Part shown: positions 1 to 11,550 of the stretch, one piece after another
How positions within the stretch are numbered: the first letter of the stretch is position 1
How the letters are laid out: every line of letters begins with the position of its first letter
DNA from: Setophaga petechia
Lineage: Eukaryota; Chordata; Aves; Passeriformes; Parulidae
Assembly (NCBI GenBank): GCA_024362935.1
Contig: JANCRA010000010.1
Span: 3,836,501 to 3,900,500, forward strand
Length of the DNA stretch: 64,000 bases
Reading direction: 5' to 3'
Translations under genes and position numbers: made by a program
Notes under the pieces: model-generated
What the model saw: only the letters and a program-made list of their open reading frames with translations
What the model was told of the DNA's origin: nothing
Database searches by the model: none

Positions 1-51
1 GTCTCAGGGATTCCTGCAGGGAGCAGAAGTGGCACTTGGATCTCCATAGGA

Positions 52-3000
52 TCAGCTGTTTTCTCCTAAATGGCAGGTGATCTGTGCTCGTTCTCTGAGG
101 GCTTTTGATGAGGCTGCCCAGGTTCTCATCACTGCTGAGGAGCTGCTCAAGTTATCTGGGCATGAGATCCTGTCACTGTCCTTCAGCTGCAGCCCAGGGG
201 TGCACCTGTGGAGAGAGGAAGTGACTGAGGCCCCAGCTGGCAGTGGCACACAGGGAGCCTCCTGCACAGCAGGGCCCAGAGCTGGCAAGGCTCCCCAGCA
301 CGGCTGGAGCTGCTGGCACAGCTTGGCCCAGCTGCACAGCTGCCCCTCAAGGCCCCGGCCAGCCGGGGACGGCTCTGGGCAGGCTCCCTGGCCAGGAGTG
401 ATGCCAGGAAGAAACTGAACATTCTCTTCTGAAAAAGATTGATTATTACAGACTGAGTTTCGGAGAGCCAATGCGCAGCTGGTCAGTACTTCCCAAAGAG
501 TCCAAATCCCTCTCTTCTGTCAGTGACTTGTCAGGAGTATATACATAAAATATAGATTTTATATTGCTCAATAAAGAACCCTGGAAGTTTGCTTTAGCTA
601 TGAAGTGAAGAGACTCTTCTCAACGGGCTCCAGCTCTGCTGCTTATTTAAATTAAAAGCAGAGCAAAGCTCTTCTGTTGGTCACATCAAACCAACAAAAG
701 TTTGATCAGTCTGTGAAAGGCATAAGAGTGTAAAAACTATTCCATTTTCTAGTACTTACAGTCTTCTAATTCAGCCATGGGATAATTAGGCCATCATTCA
801 CTATATCAAATAACGGTAAAAAGCACTGGAAAAGAAGTTATTTTTAAAACTAAGTTTAGAAAGAGTGAATGAATCTCATAAAGAAAACCATGTAGGAAAA
901 CCATAATCATTTAAACTTCTCAAAGCCCTTTGATAATGGAGCCCTGAATCCCAGTCATGTGCAGTGCAGTCTCAGCTGTCCCTTTGAGGCCAGAACTGCC
1001 AAGGCTCAAGGCTGGGATGAGCCTTCACCCCAAACTGGCTCCAAGACTGATTGGGAATCAATCTGGAACAGGGCTCACACAAAGAGCAAAGTCTCATGGC
1101 CAAATCCAGACCTTCATCAGGTTAGATTTCTTTTAACACTGAACTTGAGCAAATTTGCTTGTCCTGCAACACCACTGTTGCCATGAAACTTTACATGAGC
1201 TACTAAATAAGCACTGTCCTGTCCTGAACTGTGCTGCCCAAACACTGTTGAGAACTTGCTTTGCCTCTGCCCTGTGCCCCTGGGGCTGCTCTGGGCCAGG
1301 CAGCCTCAGTGGGAGCCAGCACTGGCTGCAGCCCCAGCGGGCCCCCCAGGACAAGGCCCAGCAATTAATAGGCCAATGAAAGCACTGGGCAGCAGCAGAA
1401 CCCTCAGCAGAGTTCTTTGGACAACCATGGACTGGCCACAACTCCACAGCAGCACGACTACGAGTCAGGCTACCAACGCTATGGAACAAGTTAGAAGGAA
1501 ACCGTGGAGAAAAAGCAGCAACTGACCGTCTCTTCTCGTACAGCTTGTGAATGCCAAGATAGCAGCCTATCAGCACAAGTGGCACAGTGAACAGTATCAC
1601 CACTGTGCCTATCATGCACTTTCTGCGCACATCCTGGGGGCAGACAATTCTTGGGAGGCGCACTGGATCGGGGGCATATATTCCTTCTTCAGTGACAACG
1701 TCTGTGGGAGCAATGGGGAGCGTGAGCCCGTGCTGTGCTGCAGTGCTGAGCTGGCAGCACGCTGGATGCGGGCAGGACGTTCTCCCTTTCCCCCAGAGCT
1801 GGGGCCTGCAGGCACCTTGCCGCCCCTTGGCACAGGCTGTGCCACCCAACAAAGCCCAGCAGGCCGGGAGGAGAGCCCAGGGGCAGCGCAGCTGCTTGGA
1901 GGGACACGGGCCAAACCCATCCCTGAGCAGCCACTGCCGGCCCTTGCCCTCCCTGCCCCGTGACAGCTCCCCCAGCCCAGGGGCACACAGCCAGGCCCTC
2001 TCAGGACGCAATGGAGCCTTGGTCTCCCCTTCTGGCCTTTTCCCACCATCGGCACCCAATGCAGTCGCACCCAGGTTTAGGAACATGTCTCACATTGAGG
2101 GAGTCCAGCAGGACAGCTCAGCCTGGCTGAGCCTGGCACAGCAATCACCTTCAGTGGCACTGTCTGGCATCTCCTCGCTTCCTGTATCAGTAGCTAGCAC
2201 GACGCCGTTGCTTCCTCCTGGAAATGCTGCCTTTTGGAAAGACTTTTGGTCCATCTCTGGTGAAAGGAAAAGGGACAGCTGGATCAGGTGGAGCCATTCC
2301 CCATTGGGCTGGTACTACCTTCAGGAAATACCACTTGTCAAAGACATGGAAAAGGATCAGGGAAAGGCCAAGGCTCTGGGGGCGGCCACAGGGCCCTCCC
2401 TCCTCCAAACAGCTGCCCCTCTGGATCTGCCCAGAGATCGAAAAATCCCAGGGGATTTCAGGCCCATGGTGCAGTTTGTGCTGCCTGTCAGCTGATGCCA
2501 AATGCCTTCCTGCAGAGGCTGGGGAGAAGCTGCAGCCAGGCCAGGCTGGGAAACAGCCCTGCAGGGCATGCAAGCAGCAGCGGGGGCAGCGAGGCTGCCA
2601 TGGATCCCTTCCCGCTGTGCCGGGCACGGCGTGTCCAGCTGTGCAGCCAAAGCCCCCAGCTGCTGAGCCCCAGGACAAGGCTGAGGGAAATGCACCCACC
2701 ATGGCATCTCTCCAGGTCACTCAGGATCCTGTCCATGGGTTTAGTTGCCTCTAGGGACTTACTGTCTCCTCCAGGCTTGTTCCTCCCTCTTGGAGGACCT
2801 TAAGGAAAGTACTTGCATTTGCCCTGGAATGAATCCCCCAAAGCCAGGGCTCAGCCTGTGGGGTCAGAAGGGACACACTACTCACCCCTGCGATGGGAGC
2901 TGGGCTTGTGAGCAGCAACCAGGACTGGAGCCTGAAAAGGCCTCCCTGCAGACACTCCTGTAACACAACAGCCACAGAAGCTTCTGTCACCTGGTTCCTG

Positions 3001-3572
3001 CAAGGTTGTCAATGATTATCCTCGAGGGGAGCATTGATGACATACCTGCAGGAGGCTTAAGAGGCTGAAAATCTTCTTGGAGCCAAGCTGCTGGAGAAAC
3101 CTTCCTAGGAGGGTCATCTAGAGGGAAGCAGACACCCAAACCCATTTCCATGGTGTCCTGAGATCCCCCTCTGCCTTAGGGAACTGGGCACTGCAAGGGG
3201 GTCGGGTAAGGCCGTGGGAGCCAGATGTAAATGGACAAGGCCAAAGCTGCACAGGGGCCTGGGGAGCTCTGGCCTGGCTCCTGGCCACTCTCCACCCTCT
3301 TTCCCCATAATGTGTAACATCCCTGGAGAGGAAAAAGGGGCAGCCCCAGGCCCATGGGGCTCTCTCCCTCTCCCAGAGGAAACCCTCCCTGAAGGCCTGG
3401 GGAAAAGCATCGCCAGCACGTCCCGGGGAGCAGGGAGCGCTGTGCCGGGAAAGGGCAGCCAGGCTGCCGGCTCACCTGCTCCCCGCGCTTGCAGCGGAGC
3501 AGCCTGGGCAGCCCTGGCAGGCAGGGCCACGGCCAGGAGGAGCAGGAGGAAGAGGCGCAGAGCAAGGGCCAT
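52..3572 (-). CDS. G2: single-module member of the repeated signal-peptide/transmembrane gene family
   Basis: Exons on the minus strand: signal peptide 3572-3476 (97 nt), E2 3117-3046 (72), E3 2798-2700 (99), E5 2256-2149 (108), transmembrane 1701-1527 (175), tail 205-52. Each is bounded by AG acceptors and GT donors. All internal exons keep phase 1, and the transmembrane exon ends in phase 2 to match the tail. The sum is 705 nt, an uninterrupted 234-codon frame. The ATG has a strong context (CACCATGG). The protein starts [20 protein letters not shown], a classic signal peptide. The transmembrane exon carries a short acidic stalk, two cysteines (IVCPQ, RRKCM), one hydrophobic span beginning GTVVILF, and a basic stop-transfer (KLYEKRR). 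It is probably a small type I membrane protein. The family is unknown to me. The tail has a 1-base deletion relative to the G4 tail, so its last residues are in another frame. E5 and the transmembrane exon closely match the last module of G1. Confidence 0.65.
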
Positions 3573-3790
3573 GGTGCCTTGCCCTCTGCCAGTCCTGCAG
3601 CTCTTGCTGCCACCGCTGTCCTGCCACCGCTGTCCCAATGTCAGCACCACTGCTGCCACCGCCGCTGCTGCCGCAACAGTTGTGCTCAAGCACTGACTGC
3701 TGGCTCCTTGTGCTGCTGTGCAAGCACGGGGCTCTGGCACCTCTGTGACCTCAGAGCCTGCCGTGACCTCATGGCTGGGGCAGGATTTCA
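3573..3790 (-). promoter_or_regulatory. G2 5' region with TGAGGTCA repeats
   Basis: Upstream of the G2 start, the minus strand carries two TGAGGTCA octamers (plus-strand 3746-3753 and 3764-3771), then a run of GCAGCAGCGG-type triplets and the conserved leader up to CACCATGG. The same arrangement precedes G3, G1 and, degraded, G5. The octamer resembles a cAMP-response element or a nuclear-receptor half site (AGGTCA). I see no clear TATA box. That this is the core promoter is inferred from conservation and position. Confidence 0.4.
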
Positions 3791-4585
3791 TTGGAATGGA
3801 TCTCTGGGGGTGCCCTTCCAGCGACTAGAGGATGTCCCTCCCTGTACCTATTTCCAATCTCGGGGGATTTTTTTCACAAGAAGTGAATTATATGGTATTG
3901 GACAAGTGAGACTTTTTGTGGTACTACATAGAACAGCAATGGCAAGTCCAAAATTCAACTCATGTTGGTGATTCCCACTATTGCAGGCAGCAGCAGCCCT
4001 GCCATGCTGACATCCAGTCCCTGCTATGCACTGTGCTGCCATTTGGCCCATATTTATAAAATGAAGAACTTGATGCCAAAGCTTACAAAAATAATGCAAC
4101 ACAGGCCATCACGGTAGCTGCACGCTTTAGGGGACACCCAAACCCCCTGCACATCTTATGGGTGTTTTCAGCCACCCTAAAATCCCCCTGTGTGCCTCAC
4201 AAGAGATCCCCAAGCCCTGCTCAATTTATAGATGCCCCTGCACACCTTTGGACATACATTAAATTCCCTGCACAACTTCTTGGGGTCCTCAGTCCCCTGC
4301 AAAGCACAGAGCTGACCCAAAGCCTATGCATGCCTTTACAGGGACCCAAACATAACACTCAGGGAGCAGCAACAGTGCTGAGCCATCTTCTGTGTCTGTG
4401 CGTGTTCACCATGTGTCCCTGGGTGAACAGATGAGGCCTGGCGGGCAAATCCCCACTCTGCTCATAAGAGATCCGGGGCTGCCACAGGCCCAGTGTGCCT
4501 TGGGCTCTGAGCTCATCCCTCAGGCTATGAAGGACTTCCTTCAGAGTCCAGCCTCTTTCCATGGTTCTCAAGGCAGGCACCTACT
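3791..4585. other. Unassigned spacer
   Basis: No gene is recognisable here. From about 4130 to 4340 the sequence has a loose repetitive texture (recurring CCCCTGCACA-like words) that resembles the degenerate repeat near 37.4 kb, but I cannot define a unit. Confidence 0.3.
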
Positions 4586-4589
4586 GATG

Positions 4590-4864
4590 GCTTCCCTCTT
4601 TTCCTGGCCATGCCACTGGAGGAGGTGCAGGCCCAGATGATGCCAGGGAAGGAAATGTGCCCTCAGCCCAGGGACGCTCAGCATGGGCTCCCCCAGCCCT
4701 CGGGGCCCCGCCGCTGTCACAGCAGCCCCCGCCTGGCTCCTGCCTGCCCACACCCTGGGCATCCACGGCTGCTCCTGGCCATGGAGCTCAGCCTGTGCCT
4801 CTGCCGGGTGGGCTTTGCTGCTGCTACCACCCGGACACTGGGCTGGCAGCGCCAGCTCTTTATT
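4590..4864 (-). other. Conserved 3'-flank block with poly(A) signal of a minus-strand family copy
   Basis: A block of about 220 bp around GGGACGCTCAGCATGGGCTC recurs at 11630-11830, 35790-35945 and 62460-62640. In each case it lies just downstream of a gene-family poly(A) signal. Here the signal is AATAAA on the minus strand (plus-strand TTTATT 4859-4864). It therefore marks the 3' end of a minus-strand copy whose only other recognisable part is the fragment at 6106-6540. Confidence 0.5.
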
Positions 4865-5643
4865 GCAGCAGACGAGCTGATTCGGGAAGTGCTGCAGTGC
4901 CGGATTTCTTCAGCCCGACTAGCTGCCAACACCCACACCCAGAGTGGGCCGCCCCCAGAAAACACTCAACTCTGGGGTCTGCCTGTAGGGCACAGCTGCT
5001 TTACAGCACAGGTGGACTGCACTGGGGGTAGGGACAAGGAACAGGGTGATGCATTCTGTATTTTTATTCCCTGCAGAGTCACGAACAAAAACACACCGAA
5101 TTAAAGGCATACACCGATTTCTAAAGTGGGGAGGTCCCTGGGGAGGATACAATCTGTAGGCAATTGGGAGAAACTGAGGGTGGAACACAAGGCGGGGAAT
5201 ACAATGTTTAAACCAATAGGGGATTACAGGGGAGGAGGACAACTTAAAAAAACCAATTGGGTTTTGAAGGAAACCAAATGGATAGGGAAGTTTCTAGAGA
5301 AAGGGGCAGGCTTGGGGAGGGATTGACATTCAATGGGAGGAGGATCAGGGAACAAAAGGGCAGGTCCTTGGGGAGATGGACAACTAGGGCAAAACCAACA
5401 CCACAGGGGGGAAAGGAGCAACCCGTTGGTAATAAAATATAGTATAACAATACCACATAAGGGGGCGTTATCAAACTGACTACTAGGACCGAAATACAGT
5501 CAAAAATATGCAACGCAACAGGGAAGCTCCCAGTCAGGGTTCTGTTGAGCATTTCCAAATCCTTTCCTGGCATCAGTAGAAGGCCAAACTTGCCGTTATC
5601 ACAAGCAAACAGTGTTCCCCAACAGCAACCCATTCCGAGCTCC
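4865..5643. repeat. Segment repeated in inverse orientation near 58.7-59.3 kb
   Basis: Stretches at 4870-4990 and 5110-5420 (words such as AATACAATGTTTAAACCAATAGG) are diverged inverse copies of 59150-59260 and 58700-59000. No long frame is shared, so this looks like non-coding 3'-flank or old LTR-derived sequence. The part 5430-5643 shows nothing I can name. Confidence 0.35.
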
Positions 5644-6106
5644 TCTGAAAAATGCATATTTTATGATTGGCTTTTTGCAGATATAGTAGCCACAGGACAC
5701 TGAAATCTTTCACAGAGAAAAAATTTATTTCTCTCCTATCAGAGGAAACTGACTTCTTCCTGTCTCGCTCAGCCCTCAAAAAGCCGGTAAAGATTAAGAG
5801 GGAGAAGTTGACGATGACCAGACAGAATCCTGTGTTTGAATGGAATTTATGCATCATGTATGAGATATATGAACATGCAATTGGTTATTGTTTTTAAGTG
5901 TTAATCCTCCCATTAATGTGTGTGCTTTTTTGGGCTGATGCTGCCCAGAAAACAGGTACCCAGATGTCCATAATTCTTTGTCTCTATTTTCTCATATTGT
6001 CCTACTCCAAATTGTCCAAAATTTTTATCACTCTCATTATATTGCTATTTTTATAACCATTTTATTGTTATTGAAATTTTACAAACAAGTGATTGCCATT
6101 TTTCAC
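5644..6106 (+). mobile_element. Solo LTR, TGAAAAATGC family
   Basis: The segment opens TGAAAAATGCAT and closes GCCATTTTTCA, near-perfect inverted ends. It is clearly homologous along its length to the longer copy at 25078-25695, with shared words such as GGCTTTTTGCA and ATAACCATTTTATT. No flanking target duplication is evident. Its right end cuts directly into a family transmembrane exon on the minus strand. Confidence 0.55.
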
Positions 6107-6540
6107 CCCCCTTCTGGGAATCAGGAACACGTGTGGTGGGGCTGGCTGCAGCTGTGGGAGCAATGGGGAGCGTGAGCCCGTGCTGTGCTGCAGTGCTGAG
6201 CTGGCAGCACGCTGGATGCAGGCAGGACGTTCTCCCTTTCCCCCAGAGCTGGGGCCTGCAGGCACCTTGCTGCCCCTTGGCACAGGCTGTGCCACCCAAC
6301 AAAGCCCAGCAGGCCGGGAGGAGAGCCCAGGGGCAGCGCAGCTGCTTGGAGGGACACGGGCCAAACCCATCCCTGAGCAGCCACTGCCAGCCCTGGCCCT
6401 CCCTGCCCCGTGACAGCTCCCCCAGCCCCAGGGAACTGACTGGCAAAAACTCTACAGCCAGCAAAGAGATTGTCCCAGTGATTGCGTGCTGCTCTTCTTC
6501 CCTGCAGTTGGTCCCAGAAACATCCCTTGGACTGCTGTAA
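6106..6540 (-). pseudogene. Truncated gene-family fragment: intron plus 5' half of a transmembrane exon
   Basis: On the minus strand this holds the conserved GC-rich intron that precedes transmembrane exons in the other copies, its CCCACAG acceptor, and the first about 46 nt of the exon (6151 downward, encoding AASPTTRVPDSQKG-like residues as in G3). The exon is then cut off by the solo LTR. No signal-peptide, E2, E3 or E5 exon lies upstream. It is an inverse copy of 8697-9110. Confidence 0.6.
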
Positions 6541-7934
6541 ATGCCCACCCATGGGCTGACCAGCCGCTATGCTTTTCCAGTCTGCTCTCAGACATTTTGC
6601 AACAAATCCACCACTAAATTCCAGGTTACCTCTGTGAATGGCACACTACGATTTCCTTCCTTTTTCCCCAATACCTGCAATTTTCTCTATATCCTAATCA
6701 TCTTAATGACCTCTGATTCTTTCAAGTCGTCTTTTTTTATATTGAGACAGGTGAAACAGCCTTATTGGTTTTAGTTTTTACAGGTCTGTTTTTTTTTTTA
6801 CCATGATGGTTTACTGATTATCTACATGTAAACTTATTTTTATTTATGGTTTTTTGTTCCCCAATTATTTTGACAATCTGTCATTCAATTCTTATTCAAT
6901 GTTCCATATATGAACAATTGTGAATCTCTTTGTATAGGAATATAAAGATCTCAGAAAGCTGTCTTTTTGGTTTTGATGACACTCTTTCTGCCCATTCCCA
7001 GCTTTTACAATGATCCTTTTTGGAACCTCCGTGAGGATAGGTAGAGTTACTTGGGAAATGCTTGGCTTAACCTGGGAATGGATTATTACTTTTAGTGCTA
7101 TAAACCTACATTGCTTCAAGCTTCACAGCCACAGTCATGATTTGTGGCTCAGTGCCTGGGTGCCTGTCTGAATTCAAACAATGTTTGTGAGGCAGCTGAA
7201 GAGCTTAGACCACAGACACTGAAATTCCTAGGAGGAGAAAAAGGAGGAAGAAAGGATAAAATTGTGTTTCAAAGGTTGTTTTTTCACTTCTAGTATGCCA
7301 GAACTATGCTAGACTACATGTATCTTCAGATGTCATTTAATTCCAGAACAACTCTCTACAGTTCCAGACACCAGGACAAATTACGCAAAACTTTGCCTCC
7401 CAATGCATCAGCTTTAATTCTAGTGAGAGGGCGGCCTTATTTACAGTCCAATTAGCAAATCCACAAAGCAATCTTGCCACTGTGTGAATGGCAAGAAGAA
7501 TTTGCTTGTGAACAGATGAATATGTCCCACTCAATCATGACCAAAATTTGCCTTGACTTGGAAGCAAGTAGACAAGGAGCAATGCAGTATTTGGGTTTCA
7601 TCTCGGGATAAATGTGGCAAGAAGAATTAACAACTTACCTGTTTTACAGAACACAAGTACTGATACAGCCAATAATGCACCCAACATGAAGGGATCTTCA
7701 GGACATTCCTTTCTTTCTTACCCAGGAACGGGCAGCCAAATGCTGGCATTTATCTGAACTGGAAGCAGTGTTCCTGTCCTGTTTCTCCTTGAGCACACTC
7801 TCTGTTACCTGCAGATTTCACTGCCCAGCCCATGAATCATCTCAGGACCAATTGCTAAATGACACAACGACCAAAATACAGGTGCCACATAATCACCCCA
7901 GCACTAATCCAGCACTGCTTTGATGGTGCACAGG
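6541..7934. other. AT-rich spacer without recognisable genes
   Basis: I see no conserved exon, LTR or repeat motif here. It separates the two arms of an inverted repeat (6106-6540 and 8697-9110). Confidence 0.4.
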
Positions 7935-8440
7935 AGCACAGAATGGCTTGGCTTGGAAGGGACATTTAAAGGCCATCTAGTCCAATGCCCTGCAGTGAGC
8001 AGGGACACCTTTAAGTAGGTCACGTTGCTCAGAGCATGAGCTTGAATGTCTGCAGGGATGGACGTCCACCTCTCTGGGCAACCTGTGCCAGGCTTTCATA
8101 ACCTACAGTGTAAAAAATGGGTTTCTTTCGTCCAGTCTGAATCGACCGCCTTTTAGATTAAAAGCATTCCCCCTCGGTCTGCTCACAAAAGGCTCTTCTC
8201 AAAGTTCTGTCCCATCTCTTTTACAAGCCCCCTTAAGGTACTGAAAGGCAGCAATCAGGTCTCCCTGGAGTCTGCTCTCTTCCAGGCTCAACACTGCCCG
8301 CTCTCCCAGCCTGTCTCCAAAGCAGAAGGGCTCCAGCCCTCAGAGCATTTTGTCCCTCCTCTGGACTAGATCCAACAGGACCATGTCCTTCCTGTGTGGG
8401 GAACCCAGAGCTGGATGCAGTACTCTGTCGTGGTAGATGC
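7935..8440 (-). mobile_element. CR1 LINE, 3' end
   Basis: Reading on the plus strand, it opens with CACAGAATGGCTTGG and TTGGAAGGGACATTTAAAGG. It contains CTCTGGGCAACCTGTGCCAG and ends near AACCCAGAGCTGGATGCAGT. This is the reverse complement of the typical 3' part of bird CR1 retrotransposons. CR1 is the dominant LINE of birds and supports the avian origin. The 5' truncation is normal for this family. Confidence 0.9.
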
Positions 8441-9180
8441 AGAAACAATACAAAGCAACACACTCCGTTTCCAGAAGGCTTCAAACCCTGTTTTTATTCT
8501 AGCATGCGTGCTTGTTCTACATTCTTACGAAGCTCATCAGTTTACACTTTGCTCACTGGTCACGAGAGACAAGCAGAGTGCTTCTTGGAGTAGGTGGTTA
8601 CAAGTTTCACTTATTTCTCCTTCTTTCTTTCATGGTTTCTATGTCAACAACTTTGGTAGGGAATTCTTTCAGGGGTAAACATGGATCCTCTTGTTTCTGG
8701 GACCAACTGCAGGGAAGAAGAGCAGCATGCAATCACTGGAACAATCTCTTTGCTGACTGTAGAGTTTTTGCCAGTCAGTTCCCTGGGGCTGGAGGAGCTG
8801 TCACGGGGCAGGGAGGGCCAGGGCTGGCAGTGGCTGCTCAGGGATGGGTTTGGCCCGTGTCCCTCCAAGCAGCTGCGCTGCCCCTGGGCTCTCCTCCCGG
8901 CCTGCTGGGCTTTGTTGGGTGGCACAGCCTGTGCCAAGGGGCAGCAAGGTGCCTGCAGGCCCCAGCTCTGGGGGAAAGGGAGAACGTCCTGCCCGCATCC
9001 AGCGTGCTGCCAGCTCAGCACTGCAGCACAGCACGGGCTCACGCTCCCCATTGCTCCCACAGCTGCAGCCAGCCCCACCACATGTGTTCCTGATTCACAG
9101 AAGGGCCTTGGAAGGGGTTTCTGTCAGGGAACAGACTGCTGGATAGGGTTAATGGCTGGCCTGATTTTTTTGGAGCGTAT

Positions 9181-10404
9181 TGTCATGGTTTGACACTGGC
9201 ACAGTGCCAGTGCCCCATGAAAATACACTTTGCCTGGCATCTGGTGTTAGACGTGACCAGGAATACGCAAAGCAGGCTCCCACTTAGAAATACAGAAGAC
9301 TTTATTAACTAAACTACAAGAAAAAACTAAACTACAAGGAAAAAAAAGAAACACGCAAGGAAAATGAAAACTTCACAAATACATCTCCGCCTCCTCCCCA
9401 GCAAATTTCCAATACAATACATTCCCCAAATCATCGACTCTCTGTCTGGCACCACCCTTTAGAAAACTCAATCCTCAGTGCATCAAGAGGAGAGGAGCCC
9501 TTCTTGTGCCATGGTGACCTCTTCCTTTCATGTCCAGCAGTCTCATCACTGAACAGAAACCAGAGCTGCTTCTAGGATCAACTTTTAAGGATGCCTTGTC
9601 CCATTCCAAAAAGGGCACAGTCTCTCCCTTGGGACACCTGTCCCCCCCAAATTTTTCCACCCCTTGGGGCTGAGGGGCACCAACTCTGAACCCTCCTGCC
9701 TCTGGGGCATTGCGCCTCCCCGACGCAGTCTCCGTGTCACAAGGAAGCATGGCTCTGTCATTGACTATACAAAACAAGTCCATCAAAAATGCCACTCCAT
9801 CATCTCTTCCACCTGAGTTCTTCTCTATTCTTTTCAGATCTCTCCTTTGCTCAGACCTTCAACACTTGCTCAGTTCCCTCTTCACCTTCTGCTCCATCTC
9901 CCCTCCAGGAAAGGTCAATGCTTGGCAAGGTTTTCATTGTCCACACAGGGGTTAAAAGCTCTTACAAGTGGCCGGACTGCCCTTCTCGCTGAACCACCCC
10001 CCACCTTTGCCGCAGGCCAGGCTGTGCCGGCAGCACATTATATCAAATTTCATGATAACAGTCCCAGGCTCTCTCTCTCCATCTCCCAGGATGGGGGTGG
10101 GGGGGTAATACCTCTCAATACTTCCTCCATTCTTCCACCTTTGGGCCAGGCCTACCTCTCCCAGGCCACATGGCTTTCCCGTTACCCTGCCCAGCCAGCA
10201 GCTGGGCAGGGGGGAGAGATCCAAACATCTTCCCACCAGAAACTCAAAGAGGCCTCCCAAGGGAGAGCTCTGCTTTTAACCCTTGTGTTCTCAGAGGCGG
10301 ATCCAATTCCCCAGTGGCCAAACCAGATGCCAATACTAAAATCTGAGGACCCATTGGTTTGACCACAGCATCCCAGAAAACCTGTTTCCTGTCAAAACAA
10401 CACA
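9181..10404 (-). mobile_element. Solo LTR inserted in the G4 transmembrane exon
   Basis: Ends are TGTCATGGTTTGACA and TGTCAAAACAACACA, imperfect inverted repeats. The minus strand carries AATAAA (plus-strand 9301-9306), setting the orientation. Flanks CGTAT (9176-9180) and CTTAT (10405-10409) look like a 5-bp target duplication with one change. The uninterrupted exon in G3 reads CTTAT at this place. A second copy in opposite orientation lies at 53848-55108. Confidence 0.75.
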
Positions 10405-10907
10405 CTTATCTTCATCTTATGCTGTGTCAAAATTTGGACGTACTGGAAGAGAAAAGGGTGAGTGTTTTGTTCATCTTTCCCTCAAACAGCTTCTTTTGAA
10501 AGTCTAATGTAGATAGAAAACATTCCCAAAGAATCTGCAGTGGAGTTGTGGCCAGTCCATGGTTGTCCAAAGAACTCTGCTGAGGGTTCTGCTGTTGCAC
10601 AGAGCATTCATAGGCCTCTTAATTGCTGGGCCTTGTCCTGGGGGGCCCGCTGGGGCTGCAGCCAGTGCTGGCTCCCACTGAGGCTGCCTGGCCCAGAGCA
10701 GCCCCAGGGGCACAGGGCAGAGGCAGAGCAAGGTGGGGAGGAGAAAGAGCAGGGACGAGATTGCCCTTGAAAGGCAGAGGCGCTCTGGGGCCCCGCTCCT
10801 GGCCAGGGAGCTTGCCCAGAGCCGTCCCCTGCTGGCCGGGGCCTTGAGGGGCAGCTGTGCAGCTGGGCCAAGCTGTGCCAGCAGCTCCAGCCATGCTTGG
10901 GAGCCTT

Positions 10908-11157
10908 GCCAGCTCTGGGCCCTGCTGTGCAGGAGGCTCCCTGTGTGCCACTGCCAGCTGGGGCCTCAGCCACCTCCTCTCTCCACAGGTGCACCCCTGG
11001 GCTGCAGCTGAAGGACAGTGACAGGATCTCATGCCAGCTCTGGGCCCTGCTGTGCAGGAGGCTCCCTGTGTGCCACTGCCAGCTGGGGCCTCAGCCACCT
11101 CCTCTCTCCACAGGTGCACCCCTGGGCTGCAGCTGAAGGACAGTGACAGGATCTCAT
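10908..11157 (+). repeat. 125-bp tandem duplication over an exon start
   Basis: Two units, 10908-11032 and 11033-11157, repeat exactly or nearly so from GCCAGCTCTGGGCC to GGATCTCAT. Each contains intron end, splice acceptor and exon start. The other family copies carry a single unit. Confidence 0.85.
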
Positions 11158-11550
11158 GCCCAGATAACTTGAGCAGCTCCTCCAGCAGTGATGAGAACCT
11201 GGGCAGCCTCATCAAAACCCCTCAGAGAACAAGCATAGATCACCTGCCATTTAGGAGAAAACAGCTGATCCTATGGAGATCCAAGTGCCACTTCTGCTCC
11301 CTGCAGGAATCCCTGAGACTCCTCCACTTCCCACGGGGATCTTCAATATGCCGCCATCCCCTCCCAGTCCATCCCAACCTGTACAGCAACCCCAAAAACA
11401 CTTCAGCACCTTCCGTATCCAGCTGAGACCACCACATCCCCCTCCTCACAAAACCATCTGACCTGCCCTCGAAATGACACTGAAGGTGCTTCTGTCCCCC
11501 ACCCCCCGTCCCCATTCCAGAGCTTTTCCCAGCTTTTTTGTTGCAATAAA

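Larger units (their letters stand above)
8697..11550 (+). pseudogene. G4: family copy with LTR-split transmembrane exon and duplicated tail acceptor
   Basis: No signal-peptide or extracellular exon is present. The conserved intron starts near 8795 and the transmembrane exon at 9063. The exon runs in frame to 9180, where a 1.22-kb LTR (9181-10404) is inserted. The exon resumes at 10405-10457 and ends at a GTGAGTG donor. The tail region is duplicated in tandem (10908-11032 and 11033-11157), giving two CCACAG acceptors. From the first (10989) the frame soon hits a stop. From the second (11114) it stays open to 11426 and encodes SDENLGSLIKTPQR. AATAAA follows at 11545-11550. The membrane part cannot be made as it stands, so I call it a pseudogene. 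The tail could still be used by another upstream exon. Confidence 0.6.

Noticed and set aside
1133..2086. Long 317-residue minus-strand frame across the G2 transmembrane exon
   Set aside because: Only the middle (1701-1527) is exon. The rest is the conserved GC-rich intron on both sides, bounded by clear AG and GT sites.
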